A DNA stretch of 64,000 nucleotides from the NCBI GenBank assembly GCA_030431975.1, contig JAUIHP010000016.1:99567-163566 (forward strand). The letters are read 5' to 3'. The notes under the pieces are model-generated. The model saw nothing but the letters and a program-made list of their open reading frames with translations. It was not told the DNA's origin and made no database searches. The position numbers were made by a program, and so were the translations under genes. This DNA comes from a bacterium (lineage in GTDB: Bacteria; Eisenbacteria; RBG-16-71-46; CAIMUX01). Shown one piece after another: positions 51,308 through 60,705 of this stretch (positions are counted from its first letter, which is position 1; the number at the start of each line of letters is the position of its first letter).

Positions 51308-52354
51308 GTGCGGCGTCAATGGAATGCGGCAGTAACTCTTTCTTTCGTGATCGGGCTTTGGACGGTTCTCGCGTCCGACCCCGCGACCGGCTCTTCGCGG
51401 GAGTTGCGACCCTCATCCTATGAGAAGCGACTCTCATCCTATGACGATGACGAGTACGGTGACCTCCATGCGGTCGTCGTTCGGAAGGACGGGGATGTTG
51501 TTGCCGAACGCTACTTCGGTGAGGGATCTCGAGCGAGACAGGTGGATGTCCGGTCCGCGGGAAAGAGCGTTACCTCGTTGATGGTCGGGATTGCGTTGGA
51601 CCGGGGGGCCATCGCAAGTCTCGATGATCCCGTCTTCACGTACTGGCCCGAATCTGAAGGAAGCGCTGTCGGCGCGGTTCGTCTGAATGAACTCCTAACC
51701 ATGCGATCCGGTCTGAACGCAGACGGAAACGATCCGGAATCTCCCGGATATGAAGACTATCTGGATGCGTCGGAGAACACTCTGGCCTTTGCCTTGTCCG
51801 TGCCGCGCTTGGAAGAACCAGGTACGCAGTACAGGTACAACTCTGTCACGGCCTTCGTCGCCGGCGTCGTCGTGGCCCGCGCAACGGGGCAGCGTCTCGG
51901 CGAGTTCGCGAAAGCGAATCTCTTCGAGCCGCTCGGGTTTCAGTCTTGGGAGTGGCAGGAGGATCAGTCTGGTGTGACCAAAGGTCAGGGAAACCTGTTC
52001 CTGACAGCGCGAGACTTTGCGGCCATCGGGCAGATGGTTCTGGATGGTGGAGTCTTTAACGATCGGCAAGTCGTCAGCAGCGAGTGGATCAAGGCCAGCC
52101 TCGGTCCGAAGGTCGATATCTCCGAGTACGAACCGAACGCGATCGGCTACGGCTACTACTGGTTCTACCAGACTTACGAGGTCAAGGATCGAACGGTCGA
52201 GGTGTGGTTTGCTTCGGGCAATGGCGGGAACAAGATCTACGTGGTTCCTGCCTTCGATATGGTGGTTGCGGTTATGTCCACAGCGTATGGTCAGTGGCGG
52301 GGACAACAGCGCTCGGAAGACATTCTGCTGGCCCTGCTCGAGGAGGAGGAATAG
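51308..52354 (+). CDS. exported serine hydrolase (class C beta-lactamase family)
   Basis: A 348-residue exported protein: signal peptide (LSFVIGLWTVLAS), then the beta-lactamase/esterase fold with the S-x-x-K motif in RSAGKSVTS, YNS (Y-x-N equivalent) in QYRYNSVTAF, and SGNGG replacing the KTG/HxG triad near the end. Members hydrolyse esters, peptides or D-amino acid bonds; resistance activity cannot be assumed. GTG 51308 follows AAGGGGGG at good spacing. The next gene starts 2 bp after its stop and has its ribosome-binding site inside this gene. Confidence 0.82.
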   Translation: MRRQWNAAVTLSFVIGLWTVLASDPATGSSRELRPSSYEKRLSSYDDDEYGDLHAVVVRKDGDVVAERYFGEGSRARQVDVRSAGKSVTSLMVGIALDRGAIASLDDPVFTYWPESEGSAVGAVRLNELLTMRSGLNADGNDPESPGYEDYLDASENTLAFALSVPRLEEPGTQYRYNSVTAFVAGVVVARATGQRLGEFAKANLFEPLGFQSWEWQEDQSGVTKGQGNLFLTARDFAAIGQMVLDGGVFNDRQVVSSEWIKASLGPKVDISEYEPNAIGYGYYWFYQTYEVKDRTVEVWFASGNGGNKIYVVPAFDMVVAVMSTAYGQWRGQQRSEDILLALLEEEE

Positions 52355-52356
52355 TC

Positions 52357-53136
52357 ATGCTGGGAGCCATCGTCGGCGATATCGCCGGATCCGCGTACGA
52401 GTTCGAACCGACCAAGTCGAAGGCGTTTCCGATCTTTGGCAAGGCCTGCTTCTTCACGGACGATACGGTGTTGACCGTGGCGGTCGCGGCCGCCCTGCTC
52501 GACGATCGGGACTACTTGGGTTCCGTTCTGAAGTGGGGCCGGAAGTACCCGACGGCGGGCTATGGAATGTACTTTCTGAAGTGGCTTCGGTCGGAAGAGC
52601 CGCTTCCCTACGAGAGTTGGGGAAACGGATCCGCAATGCGGGTCAGCCCGGTCGGGTTCGCGTTTGACACAATCGAAGACGTGATGGAAGAGGCGGAGCG
52701 TTCTGCCGTCATCAGTCACAACCATCCGGAAGGGATCAAGGGAGCCCAGGCCGTCGCTCTGTCGATCTTCCTCGCGCGGACCACGCAGGACAAATCCCGC
52801 ATCCGGGAGGAAGTCACCCGGCGATTCGGTTACGACCTCGATCGTGAGATCGCGGACATCCGTCCCGAGTACGAGTTCGACGAATCCTGCCAGGGCTCTG
52901 TTCCGGAAGCGATCCTCGCGTTTCTGGAATCGAACTCTTACGAAGATGCCATCCGAACCGCCGTGTCTTTGGGAGGGGACAGCGACACGCAGGCCTGTAT
53001 TGCGGGCTCGATCGCGGAAGCCTTCTACGGTGAGGTGCCGAAGGCGTTGGCGGATACGGCGAGAAGCAAGCTGACCCCTGATCTGCTGGAAGTGGTCGAC
53101 CGGTTTCAGGAGAAGTTCACGGTCGGGCGGTCGTAG
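52357..53136 (+). CDS. ADP-ribosylglycohydrolase (DraG family)
   Basis: A 259-residue protein with the metal-binding motifs of the family: GAIVGDIAGSAYE at the N-terminus, FTDDTVLTVAVA near residue 33, WGNGSAMRVSPVG, SHNHPEGIKGAQAVA and the C-terminal GGDSDTQACIAGSIAEA. Two Mg ions held by these Asp residues hydrolyse ADP-ribose linkages on proteins, DNA or small molecules. AGGAGGAGG at 52341-52349 lies within the end of the serine hydrolase gene, so the two are coupled. No matching ADP-ribosyltransferase is visible in this window. Confidence 0.88.
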   Translation: MLGAIVGDIAGSAYEFEPTKSKAFPIFGKACFFTDDTVLTVAVAAALLDDRDYLGSVLKWGRKYPTAGYGMYFLKWLRSEEPLPYESWGNGSAMRVSPVGFAFDTIEDVMEEAERSAVISHNHPEGIKGAQAVALSIFLARTTQDKSRIREEVTRRFGYDLDREIADIRPEYEFDESCQGSVPEAILAFLESNSYEDAIRTAVSLGGDSDTQACIAGSIAEAFYGEVPKALADTARSKLTPDLLEVVDRFQEKFTVGRS

Positions 53137-53155
53137 GCACCGCCCGCGGCCGCTA

Positions 53156-54028
53156 CTACGGTAACTGCTCGATCATGTCCCCGTAGGTCTCCGGCCGACG
53201 GTCCCGGAAGAACTGCCACGTACGCCGTACCTCTTCGATCATGTCGAGCGGTAGCTCGGCCACGATCAGCTCGTCGTCGTCCTCGGAACCTTCCGCCAGA
53301 AAGTTCCCGCGCGGGTCGACGAAGTAGCTCGATCCATAGAACTTGCCGATGTTCCACGGCGCTTCCGTTCCGACGCGGTTGATGCATCCCATGAAGTAGC
53401 CGTTTGCGACCGCGTGGGCGGGTTGCTCCAGCTTCCACAGATACTGACTGAGCCCGGTTACTGTCGCCGACGGATTGAAGACGATCTCGGCGCCGTTCAG
53501 CCCGAGGAGTCTTGCGCCTTCGGGAAAGTGGCGGTCATAGCAGATGTAGACGCCGACCTTGGCGTACCTCGTTTCGAAGACGGGATAGCCGAGGTTGCCG
53601 GGCTTGAAGAAGTACTTCTCCCAGAAACCGTTGGTGTGCGGAATGTGGTTCTTACGGTACTTGCCGAGATAAGTACCGTCGGCATCGATGACGGCGGCGG
53701 TGTTGTAGTAGACGCCCGGCATCTCCCGTTCGTAGATGGGAACGACGATGACCATCTCGTGCTTGGCCGCGAGTTTCGACATCATCTCGACCGAGGGGCC
53801 GGGAACCGTTTCGGCGAGGTCACACCAACGGGAGTCCTGGCTGGGGCAGAAGTACGGTCCGTTGAACATCTCCTGCAAACACAGGATCTGCACGCCGCGT
53901 TGACCGGCCTCTTCGATCAGAGGCAGGTGCTTGTCGATCATTGCGTCGCGCACCTTTTCGATCGGTGCGGCGTCGTCATTGATCGGATTGCTCATCTGGA
54001 TGAGGCCGGATACGACCTTCCGTCCCAT
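53156..54028 (-). CDS. carbon-nitrogen hydrolase, beta-ureidopropionase type
   Basis: A 290-residue nitrilase-superfamily enzyme with the catalytic Glu (CLQEMFNGPYF), Lys (KYRKNHIPHTNGFWEKYFF) and Cys (VYICYDRHFPEGARLL). FNGPYFC and the KNHIPH region are close to N-carbamoyl-beta-alanine amidohydrolases, the third step of reductive pyrimidine catabolism. AGGAGG lies 8 bp before the ATG. It follows the semialdehyde dehydrogenase by 29 bp on the minus strand. Confidence 0.88.
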   Translation of the reverse strand: MGRKVVSGLIQMSNPINDDAAPIEKVRDAMIDKHLPLIEEAGQRGVQILCLQEMFNGPYFCPSQDSRWCDLAETVPGPSVEMMSKLAAKHEMVIVVPIYEREMPGVYYNTAAVIDADGTYLGKYRKNHIPHTNGFWEKYFFKPGNLGYPVFETRYAKVGVYICYDRHFPEGARLLGLNGAEIVFNPSATVTGLSQYLWKLEQPAHAVANGYFMGCINRVGTEAPWNIGKFYGSSYFVDPRGNFLAEGSEDDDELIVAELPLDMIEEVRRTWQFFRDRRPETYGDMIEQLP

Positions 54029-54057
54029 AAATCAAACCTCCTGGGTGCTACCAGCTA

Positions 54058-55506
54058 CTACCAGCGGGAGATCACGACCTTCTGGTCGGTGTAGAAACGA
54101 ACGGAGTCCCGTCCGTGTGCCTTGAGGTCGCCGAAGAAGCTGTTCTTGGCTCCCCCGAACGGGAAGAACGCCATGGGTGCAGCAACCCCGACGTTGACTC
54201 CCATCATGCTGACTCCCGATGTGTACTCGAATCGACGCGCAGAGGCGCCGGAAGTCGTGAAGATCGAAGTTGCGTTCGCGAACTCGGACGCTTGGATCAG
54301 GCGAACGGCCGAGTCCAGGTCGTCGGTGCGCATCACGTTCAAGACGGGTCCGAAGATCTCTTCCTTGGCGATCGACATCTCCGGTTGCACTTCGTCGAAG
54401 AGGCATGCGCCGACCCAGAATCCGTTTTCGTGCCCGGGAACGGTCTGCTCGCGTCCGTCGACGACGAGGTTTGCGCCTTCGGCGATCCCGTTCTGAATCC
54501 GTTCCAGAACCCGGTCCCGGTGGGTCTTGGAGATGACGGGACCCATGTCCACACCTTCGTGAAGTCCGTTGCCGAGGCGAAGCGCGCGCGTGGCTTCGAC
54601 GATCTTCGGAAGAAACGTGTCATAAGCATCCCCGACGAGAACGGCGGTGCTTCCAGCAAGGCAGCGTTGGCCGGCGCATCCATAGCAGCTGCCGACGACG
54701 CCCGAGATCGTCGTTTCGAGGTCGGCGTCCGGCATCACCACCATGAAATTCTTCGCACCACCCAGTGACTGTACCCGCTTTCCCGAAGCGGCCGCTTCCT
54801 GATAGACAAGACGAGCAACGGGAGTCGAACCGACAAAGCTCACCCCGGAAATGTCCGGGTGTTCGCAAATGGCTTCGACCACTTCCTTCGCTCCGTGGAC
54901 CAGGTTGAGAACTCCCGGGGGAAAGCCTGCTTCTTCCATCAATTCGAACTGGCGAGCCTGAGAAAGCGGAACCTGCTCTGAAGGCTTGAGGACAAAGGTG
55001 TTTCCGCAGGCGACGGCGTAGGGCCAGAACCAAAGCGGAACCATGGCTGGGAAGTTGAACGGGGTGATGCCCGCAAAGACGCCGATCGGTTGCCGCCGCG
55101 TGACGGTGTCGATGCCGCCGGCGACGTCCTCCAACGACTCGCCCATGAGCAGGTTGGGAATGCCGCAGGCGTGTTCGACGTTTTCGATTCCGCGTTTCAG
55201 GCTGCCCCAGGATTCGGAGAGCGTCTTGCCGTGCTCGCGCGTCAGGATCTCGCAGAGTTCGTCACGGTGTTCGTCCAAAAGGGCCTTGTAGCGAAAGAGG
55301 TAGCGCGCCCGTTCCACGGCGGGCACACGCCTCCAGTCGGCGAAGGCATTGGACGCGGCTTTGACAGCAGCGTCGACGTCTCCTGCCGTGGAGAGCGGGA
55401 CCCGACCCAGGGACTCGCCGGTTGCGGGATTGATCAGAGGAAGCGTTTCTCTTCCACTGGACTCCGTCCACCGGTCACCGATGTAGTTCTTGAGCGCCTC
55501 AGCCAT
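54058..55506 (-). CDS. mmsA: CoA-acylating methylmalonate-semialdehyde dehydrogenase
   Basis: A 482-residue aldehyde dehydrogenase. GVFAGITPFNFPAMVPLWFWPYAVACGN and PSEQVPLSQARQFELMEEAGFPPGVLNLVHG (read in pieces), the catalytic Cys in AGQRCLAGS, and PFGGAKNSFFGD are typical of the MmsA/IolA branch, which converts malonate or methylmalonate semialdehyde plus CoA to acetyl- or propionyl-CoA. These semialdehydes arise from beta-alanine and beta-aminoisobutyrate after transamination. The expected Glu of general ALDHs is replaced, as in this CoA-dependent branch. GGGAGG precedes the ATG. It follows the Fn3 lipoprotein by 14 bp. Confidence 0.9.
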   Translation of the reverse strand: MAEALKNYIGDRWTESSGRETLPLINPATGESLGRVPLSTAGDVDAAVKAASNAFADWRRVPAVERARYLFRYKALLDEHRDELCEILTREHGKTLSESWGSLKRGIENVEHACGIPNLLMGESLEDVAGGIDTVTRRQPIGVFAGITPFNFPAMVPLWFWPYAVACGNTFVLKPSEQVPLSQARQFELMEEAGFPPGVLNLVHGAKEVVEAICEHPDISGVSFVGSTPVARLVYQEAAASGKRVQSLGGAKNFMVVMPDADLETTISGVVGSCYGCAGQRCLAGSTAVLVGDAYDTFLPKIVEATRALRLGNGLHEGVDMGPVISKTHRDRVLERIQNGIAEGANLVVDGREQTVPGHENGFWVGACLFDEVQPEMSIAKEEIFGPVLNVMRTDDLDSAVRLIQASEFANATSIFTTSGASARRFEYTSGVSMMGVNVGVAAPMAFFPFGGAKNSFFGDLKAHGRDSVRFYTDQKVVISRW

Positions 55507-55520
55507 CCCGACCTCCCGGG

Positions 55521-58500
55521 CTATCGTGGTGTGAGCGGACTCCAGAGTCCGATGTTGTTCGACGGGTAACCGCCGGCGGTCTCGAACAATCCTCCGACGT
55601 AAAGGTCGCCAAAGTATTCTTCGAGGCAGTAGACCGTTCCGTCGACACCGCTCGCGAGTCGGTTCCAGCTGCTGCCGTCCCAGAGGGCGATACCGTTGAG
55701 GTTGCCCTGCTGCGTGGGGACGGACCAGCTTCCGCCGATGACGGCGTCACCGTTGAACTCGGTGATGGCGTAGGTCGCACGGAAGTCCTCGGTCGAGGAG
55801 ACGGAAGACCACCCGGTTCCACTCCACTTCGCGACGCCGAGCGCCGTCTGACCGCCGGCCATCGAGAACTGGCCCCCTACCCAAAGCTCGCCGTTGACGA
55901 CGGCCAGAGAGAATACGGATCCGTTGACGCCGGTTCCCAATGACTGCCAACCGCTGAACGGATCGTAGTAGGCCACACCCACGATGGAAGAGCCACCGAT
56001 CTGGTTGAAAGAACCGCCGATGTAGATTCTCCCACCAAACTCGGCGACGGCATGGACGATGCCGTTGGGTTCTTCGGGGTCCTTGAAGCCGTCGACGTAG
56101 GTGATGAATTCGTCCGTCCACTTCGAGACGAAACTCGGGCCGATGGTCGGGTCGCCGAACTGCACGAGTCCGGTGAAGGCACCCCCGAGATAGAGTTCGA
56201 AGTCGAGGTCGGCGAGGGCGTAGACATGAAAGTTCGGCGAGGTCGTCGGCCCAAACCACCGTCCGATCTTGTCCTCCCAATACGCGAAGTGATTCGGCTC
56301 TCCCTGAGTATTGAACTCCCCGCCGGCGTAGATCCGCCCGTCAAGCCAGTGCAGCGCGCGCACCGTTCCGTTGAGTGAGCCCCCGCGGCTTGTCCAGGAA
56401 CCACCGTTCCAGCGTGCGGCGTAGGCGCTGTTGATCGGGCCCACGCGTGAGAACTCCCCTCCGACGTAGAGGAAGCCGTCACCTCCGGCCTCCATGGCGC
56501 GGATGCGACCGTCCACACCCTGACCGCTTGGATTCGGCCCGAAACCATCCCACCAGTAGTTGTCCTCGGGCTCGACAGCGGACCCGGTGCAGGGAACGCT
56601 CGCACATAAGGAACCGGTGAGAAGGTCGCATTCGTGGCTGCCTTCGCTGAGCGGCGCATAGACGATGTCGACCGTCTTGGACTGACCGCGCGGAAGTCCA
56701 AACGACGCGGGGTCGAGGCTCTCGAAGTGTGCACAGTCGAAGTTGAATACGGCAGTCCCGGTCAGGATGCCGCCACCGGTGTTGGTGAAGGTGACGGAGA
56801 GCGTATCCCGCTGACCTGGTTCCAGTGTTGCAAAGTCGAGACGAGACGGTGAGATCGAACAGAAAGGTTCCTCGTCCGGAGTCTCGACGGACAACTTTTC
56901 GGTGTGATCGGAGTCGTCACCCGCGTCGGTTGCGACCATGCGATAGGTGTAGGTCGTGAGGTAGGTCAGGTCGGTGTCGAGGAATTCTCTCGCACTGCCC
57001 ATGACTTCGCCGACGGTGGTCCAACCTTCCTCCAAGCGTTCGATACGGAAGCCGTCGGGGTCACCGAACGGATAGCTCCACTCGACGAGCACTTCGTCAT
57101 AGGCCTGGGCCGTGACCTCGAAGTCCTGTGGAACGGGAACGGGAGTGCGGACCGTCACCTCGTTGGAGTATGCAGAGGCGCCGCCCGCATTCACGGCCCG
57201 CACGCGGTAGGTGTAGGTCGTACGATCGGTGGCCGTGTCGTCGTCGAACGTCACGCCACCGTTGGCCGGGCCGATCGTGGCGATTCGAACGAAGTCGCCG
57301 CCTGCAGCGGCGCCCGGGACCTCTGTCCGTCGTTCGATCTCGTAGCTCGTCTCGTTGTCGGCATTGTCCTGCCAGACGAGGCGAACGAGAGTCGTCGACT
57401 GGGCCACCGCGGCCAAGTTGCTGGGCGCTTCGGGCGCAGCGGTCCCGGTTGCGGCTTCGACGATGTTCGATACGTCCGAGAAGTTCCCCGCCTCGTCCTG
57501 CGAGAGAAGTCCGAAGTAGTAGGTCGTCGCTTCCTCGAGTCCGGTCACCTCAAACATTTCCGAAGAGCCGGATGGTGAGGGCGTCGGCAGGTCGAGAACC
57601 CGAATCGCATCGAAGAACTCATCGGCCGTGAACGGTTTGTCGGAGTACCGCAGATCATAGAGGGCGGCGGTCCCGTCCGTACCGTCGTCACCCGGAGCCG
57701 TCCAACTAAGGGTGACCGAGTTGGTCGACGTGCTCTCCAAAGACAGTGTGACCGCGCTTGGCGGAATGAAGTCCGAAGGAAGGGCAAAGGTCGAGTTCGA
57801 AAGGTCGGAAACATTGCCTGCATCGTCCGTCGTGCGAAGGCGGAAGAAATAGGTGCGTCCGGTTTCCAGACCGGAAACCTCGATCGCTTCCTGCGTCAGG
57901 GGCGGTTGGGGCGGTCCCAACGCAATCGGTGTTGCGTCCTCGAAGTTGGTCTCGTCGATCAGAATCTCGGACAGACGGAGGTCGTAGGAAGCAGCCGTTC
58001 CCTCGATCCCGTTGTCACCCGGAGCTGTCCAGGTAAGACGAATGGTCGTTTGATCGATGGCTTCGGCCGCGAGGTCGGTCGTTCGGATGGGCGGAATGAC
58101 ATCCGGTGTCGTTGCCGACGCGATGTTGGAGAGGGCAGAGACGTTGCCCTGATCGTCGGTCGAACGTTGTCCGAAGTAGTAGGTCGTTTCCGGCGTCAGG
58201 TTGATGACCCGAAGAATCTCGGTGGCGCCAGGAGCCTGCGGGAACGAGGTTGTGAGCCGTGTCGCCTCGGCGAAGTTACTCTCGTCCAACGGCGCCAGTG
58301 AGAAGCGGACCTCATAGGTGTCGACGCGGCGGCCGCCGTCGTTCGGAGCGGTAAAGGACAGCTGGATCTCGGTTCCCGACTCGGCGACCGCGGTCAGGTC
58401 CGTGACCGCGGAGGGACCGGTTCCGTCTGCGGTCGTCAGTTCCGTCGTCGCCAACGGGGACTCATTATCCTCCTCGTCGTAAACCTTGAGCCCGACGTAG

Positions 58501-59801
58501 TAGGTGGTCCGCTCATCGAGTCCATCCACGAACAGAAACTCGGAGCTGCCGGGCGGGGAAGGAGTCGGGACATCGGGCAAGCTCGTCGCCGACGCGAAGT
58601 TGTCATCGTTGATCGGATCCGTCGATATCCGAGCTTCGTAGCGCGTCGCGGTTCCCTCGTTGCCGTCGTCCCCGGTCGCCGTCCACTCCAACTCGAACGA
58701 GTCGACGCCGATCTCGACCGCTGCCAGATCCGTGACCTGCGCCGGAGGTGTGCGGTCCGGCGGAGGCAGGGTCGTAAAGGCGATGGGATTGGAAAGGCTC
58801 GACGTAATCGGCACATCGTCCTCGGTACGAAGCGCAAAGTTGTAGAGGGTACTCGCTTCCAGACCCGTGACCAGGTAGGTCTCCTCCGTTCCGGCCGGAC
58901 TGGGCAGCGGAAGATCCGGAAGCGGGGTGGCTTGGTCGAACAACGTCGGTGTGTCGATGAGCTCGTCACTGATTCTCAGATCGTAACGACTCGCCTGACC
59001 GACATCTCCGTCGTCTCCCGGGGCGGTCCAATGCAGAACCGCTGTCGTGTCCGTGAAGGCGCCCACGCGAAGGTCGGTCGTTCGAGCCGGCGGCACCTCC
59101 GGCAACAGGCTGACGATTTCGCGTTCGCTGTAGGCGCTGACCTTGTCTTCAAAGACCGCGCGGACGCGATAGCTGCGTTCCCCGCCGCCGAAAGTCAGAG
59201 TCGGGGGAAAGGTGATCGTCGTATCGGTGCGGGACAGCGAGTAGACCGTTTCGAACTCGTTCTCGTTGATCTCACGCAGGTCGTAGCGGAGTGCGCCGCT
59301 GATCGCGCCCCAACTCAGTCGATAGTCGGTTTCGGTGGCGAACGTCTCGTTGAACTGCGGATAGATGGGCAGCAGCACGATCGTTGCGCGGTTGGGAGAC
59401 CCGGCGCGGACGTCCTCGAGGAACGTCGATCCTTCATATAGAAGACCCTGGGAAACCGTGGTGCCGTCGGCTAAACCCTGCGCCTCGACCTGGATACTGT
59501 AGGACCCGGGCCGCACGGTCAGCGAGATCGAGAACGAGGTGTCTTTGGGCTCGATGACGTCCGTGTCGCTGTCTTCCAGATCCAGCGTGTTCGACTCTTC
59601 GTCATAGCGGAAGGCCTGGGCCGAGATCTCGGTGATGACTTCGCTGCCTCCGGCCTCCCGATTGGCGAGGCCGGGGTCTGAACCGAAGACCACTTCGAGA
59701 TCCAGAGAGACCACGGAACCGGTGTCCGTCGGCTGCTCGCTGCAGCCCACGAACAGACCGGCGAGAATCAGTCCGACGGCGGCCAAAAGGTGGTGACGCA
59801 A
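55521..59801 (-). CDS. giant lipoprotein with fibronectin type III repeats and C-terminal propeller
   Basis: A 1426-residue lipoprotein. TTG 59801 opens a signal peptide (HLLAAVGLILAGLFVGC). After an N-terminal ~180-residue domain come seven or eight Fn3 domains with a repeating LSWTAPGDDG-x-GTA-x-YDLR-x-S pattern, then an ASPM/Hydin-like domain (SRLDFATLEPGQRDTLSVTFTN). The last part has propeller repeats (FLYVGGEFSRVG, IYAGGEFNTQG, ELWVGGQFSMAGG) like those in the protein at 43375. The frame remains open to 60647, but upstream residues look like noise and overlap the NUDIX gene on the other strand. GGAGG lies 11 bp before the TTG. Probably a large surface adhesin or scaffold. Confidence 0.82.
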   Translation of the reverse strand: MRHHLLAAVGLILAGLFVGCSEQPTDTGSVVSLDLEVVFGSDPGLANREAGGSEVITEISAQAFRYDEESNTLDLEDSDTDVIEPKDTSFSISLTVRPGSYSIQVEAQGLADGTTVSQGLLYEGSTFLEDVRAGSPNRATIVLLPIYPQFNETFATETDYRLSWGAISGALRYDLREINENEFETVYSLSRTDTTITFPPTLTFGGGERSYRVRAVFEDKVSAYSEREIVSLLPEVPPARTTDLRVGAFTDTTAVLHWTAPGDDGDVGQASRYDLRISDELIDTPTLFDQATPLPDLPLPSPAGTEETYLVTGLEASTLYNFALRTEDDVPITSSLSNPIAFTTLPPPDRTPPAQVTDLAAVEIGVDSFELEWTATGDDGNEGTATRYEARISTDPINDDNFASATSLPDVPTPSPPGSSEFLFVDGLDERTTYYVGLKVYDEEDNESPLATTELTTADGTGPSAVTDLTAVAESGTEIQLSFTAPNDGGRRVDTYEVRFSLAPLDESNFAEATRLTTSFPQAPGATEILRVINLTPETTYYFGQRSTDDQGNVSALSNIASATTPDVIPPIRTTDLAAEAIDQTTIRLTWTAPGDNGIEGTAASYDLRLSEILIDETNFEDATPIALGPPQPPLTQEAIEVSGLETGRTYFFRLRTTDDAGNVSDLSNSTFALPSDFIPPSAVTLSLESTSTNSVTLSWTAPGDDGTDGTAALYDLRYSDKPFTADEFFDAIRVLDLPTPSPSGSSEMFEVTGLEEATTYYFGLLSQDEAGNFSDVSNIVEAATGTAAPEAPSNLAAVAQSTTLVRLVWQDNADNETSYEIERRTEVPGAAAGGDFVRIATIGPANGGVTFDDDTATDRTTYTYRVRAVNAGGASAYSNEVTVRTPVPVPQDFEVTAQAYDEVLVEWSYPFGDPDGFRIERLEEGWTTVGEVMGSAREFLDTDLTYLTTYTYRMVATDAGDDSDHTEKLSVETPDEEPFCSISPSRLDFATLEPGQRDTLSVTFTNTGGGILTGTAVFNFDCAHFESLDPASFGLPRGQSKTVDIVYAPLSEGSHECDLLTGSLCASVPCTGSAVEPEDNYWWDGFGPNPSGQGVDGRIRAMEAGGDGFLYVGGEFSRVGPINSAYAARWNGGSWTSRGGSLNGTVRALHWLDGRIYAGGEFNTQGEPNHFAYWEDKIGRWFGPTTSPNFHVYALADLDFELYLGGAFTGLVQFGDPTIGPSFVSKWTDEFITYVDGFKDPEEPNGIVHAVAEFGGRIYIGGSFNQIGGSSIVGVAYYDPFSGWQSLGTGVNGSVFSLAVVNGELWVGGQFSMAGGQTALGVAKWSGTGWSSVSSTEDFRATYAITEFNGDAVIGGSWSVPTQQGNLNGIALWDGSSWNRLASGVDGTVYCLEEYFGDLYVGGLFETAGGYPSNNIGLWSPLTPR

Positions 59802-59966
59802 TTCTTTCAGAGCCTCCAATGCCCACTGAGATGACGGCGCAACGCCCGCTATCTTAGCCGCAAACGGCGTTGCGGTCGTTGGTGGAAAGCGATTCTTGAC
59901 GGGCAGTCGGTTCGGACTTCCCGGCAAAAAACAGCTACGATTGTGCGGTAGAGGAGAATCCGTCCT

Positions 59967-60545
59967 TTGAAGCACTGCCCGAAATGCGGAGAGACGACGC
60001 GAGCGGTCACCCCGGAGGGGGACAATCGAGTCCGGGATGTCTGCACGAGTTGCGAGACCGTCCACTACTCCAATCCAAAGATCGTGACCGGTTGTCTGCC
60101 GGTCTGGACGGACGGACGCATCCTGCTCTGCCGCCGCTCGATCGAGCCTCGATTCGGACTTTGGACTCTTCCTTCCGGTTTCATGGAAAACGACGAGTCC
60201 CTGGAAGAGGGAGCATTGCGAGAGACGCAGGAGGAAGCCCGGGTCGAGTGCCGGATCACGCGCCTCTTCTCCGTCTTCAGTCTTCCGCACGTCAACCAGG
60301 TCTATTTTCTCTTTCTGGCCCGGATGAAGGATCTGTCTTTCGGTCCGACCCCGGAGAGTTCGGAGGTGGAGCTCTTCCACTTGGGAGATGTTCCCTGGGA
60401 CGAACTCGCCTTTCGTCCGGTCGAGTTTGCGTTGCGTGAGTTCGAGCGCGATCCGGAGGATCCGGTTGTGCGGTCGGCGAGCTATCGCAGAGGTCCGGGG
60501 GATCCGTGGATCCTGGGGGCAAACGGAAGCAGCGAAGGTTCCTAG
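59967..60545 (+). CDS. NUDIX hydrolase with zinc ribbon
   Basis: A 192-residue protein: an N-terminal CPKCG ... CTSC zinc ribbon and a NUDIX domain with the complete box GFMENDESLEEGALRETQEEARV read in two pieces (G-x5-E-x7-RE-x2-EE). The ribbon plus NUDIX layout resembles NudC-like NADH pyrophosphatases and related ADP-ribose hydrolases, but the NudC SQPWPFP motif is absent. Start TTG 59967 follows GAGGAG at about 10 bp. Divergent from the Fn3 lipoprotein. Confidence 0.85.
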   Translation: MKHCPKCGETTRAVTPEGDNRVRDVCTSCETVHYSNPKIVTGCLPVWTDGRILLCRRSIEPRFGLWTLPSGFMENDESLEEGALRETQEEARVECRITRLFSVFSLPHVNQVYFLFLARMKDLSFGPTPESSEVELFHLGDVPWDELAFRPVEFALREFERDPEDPVVRSASYRRGPGDPWILGANGSSEGS

Positions 60546-60705
60546 CTCGACCGTCCTGACCTTTAACGACGATCTCAACGCGGGTTTCTCGTTGGCAGCT
60601 CCACTCGAGTCGAAACACCGCTCTTGTACGGCGACCCTCCCTTGCAATCTCGGAACGAGAGGTTAGGCTCCTCCCGGCCACTAAGGCAGAGAGGAGTCAC
60701 CACTT

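Noticed and set aside
51308..52354. Antibiotic-resistance beta-lactamase
   Set aside because: The fold motifs are present but the KTG-type triad is SGN, and the family is mainly esterases or peptidases; resistance cannot be claimed.
59802..60647. Open frame extending the Fn3 lipoprotein upstream to 60647
   Set aside because: The extra ~280 residues look like random G+C-rich translation, precede the signal peptide and lie antisense to the NUDIX gene; the real start is at or near TTG 59801.
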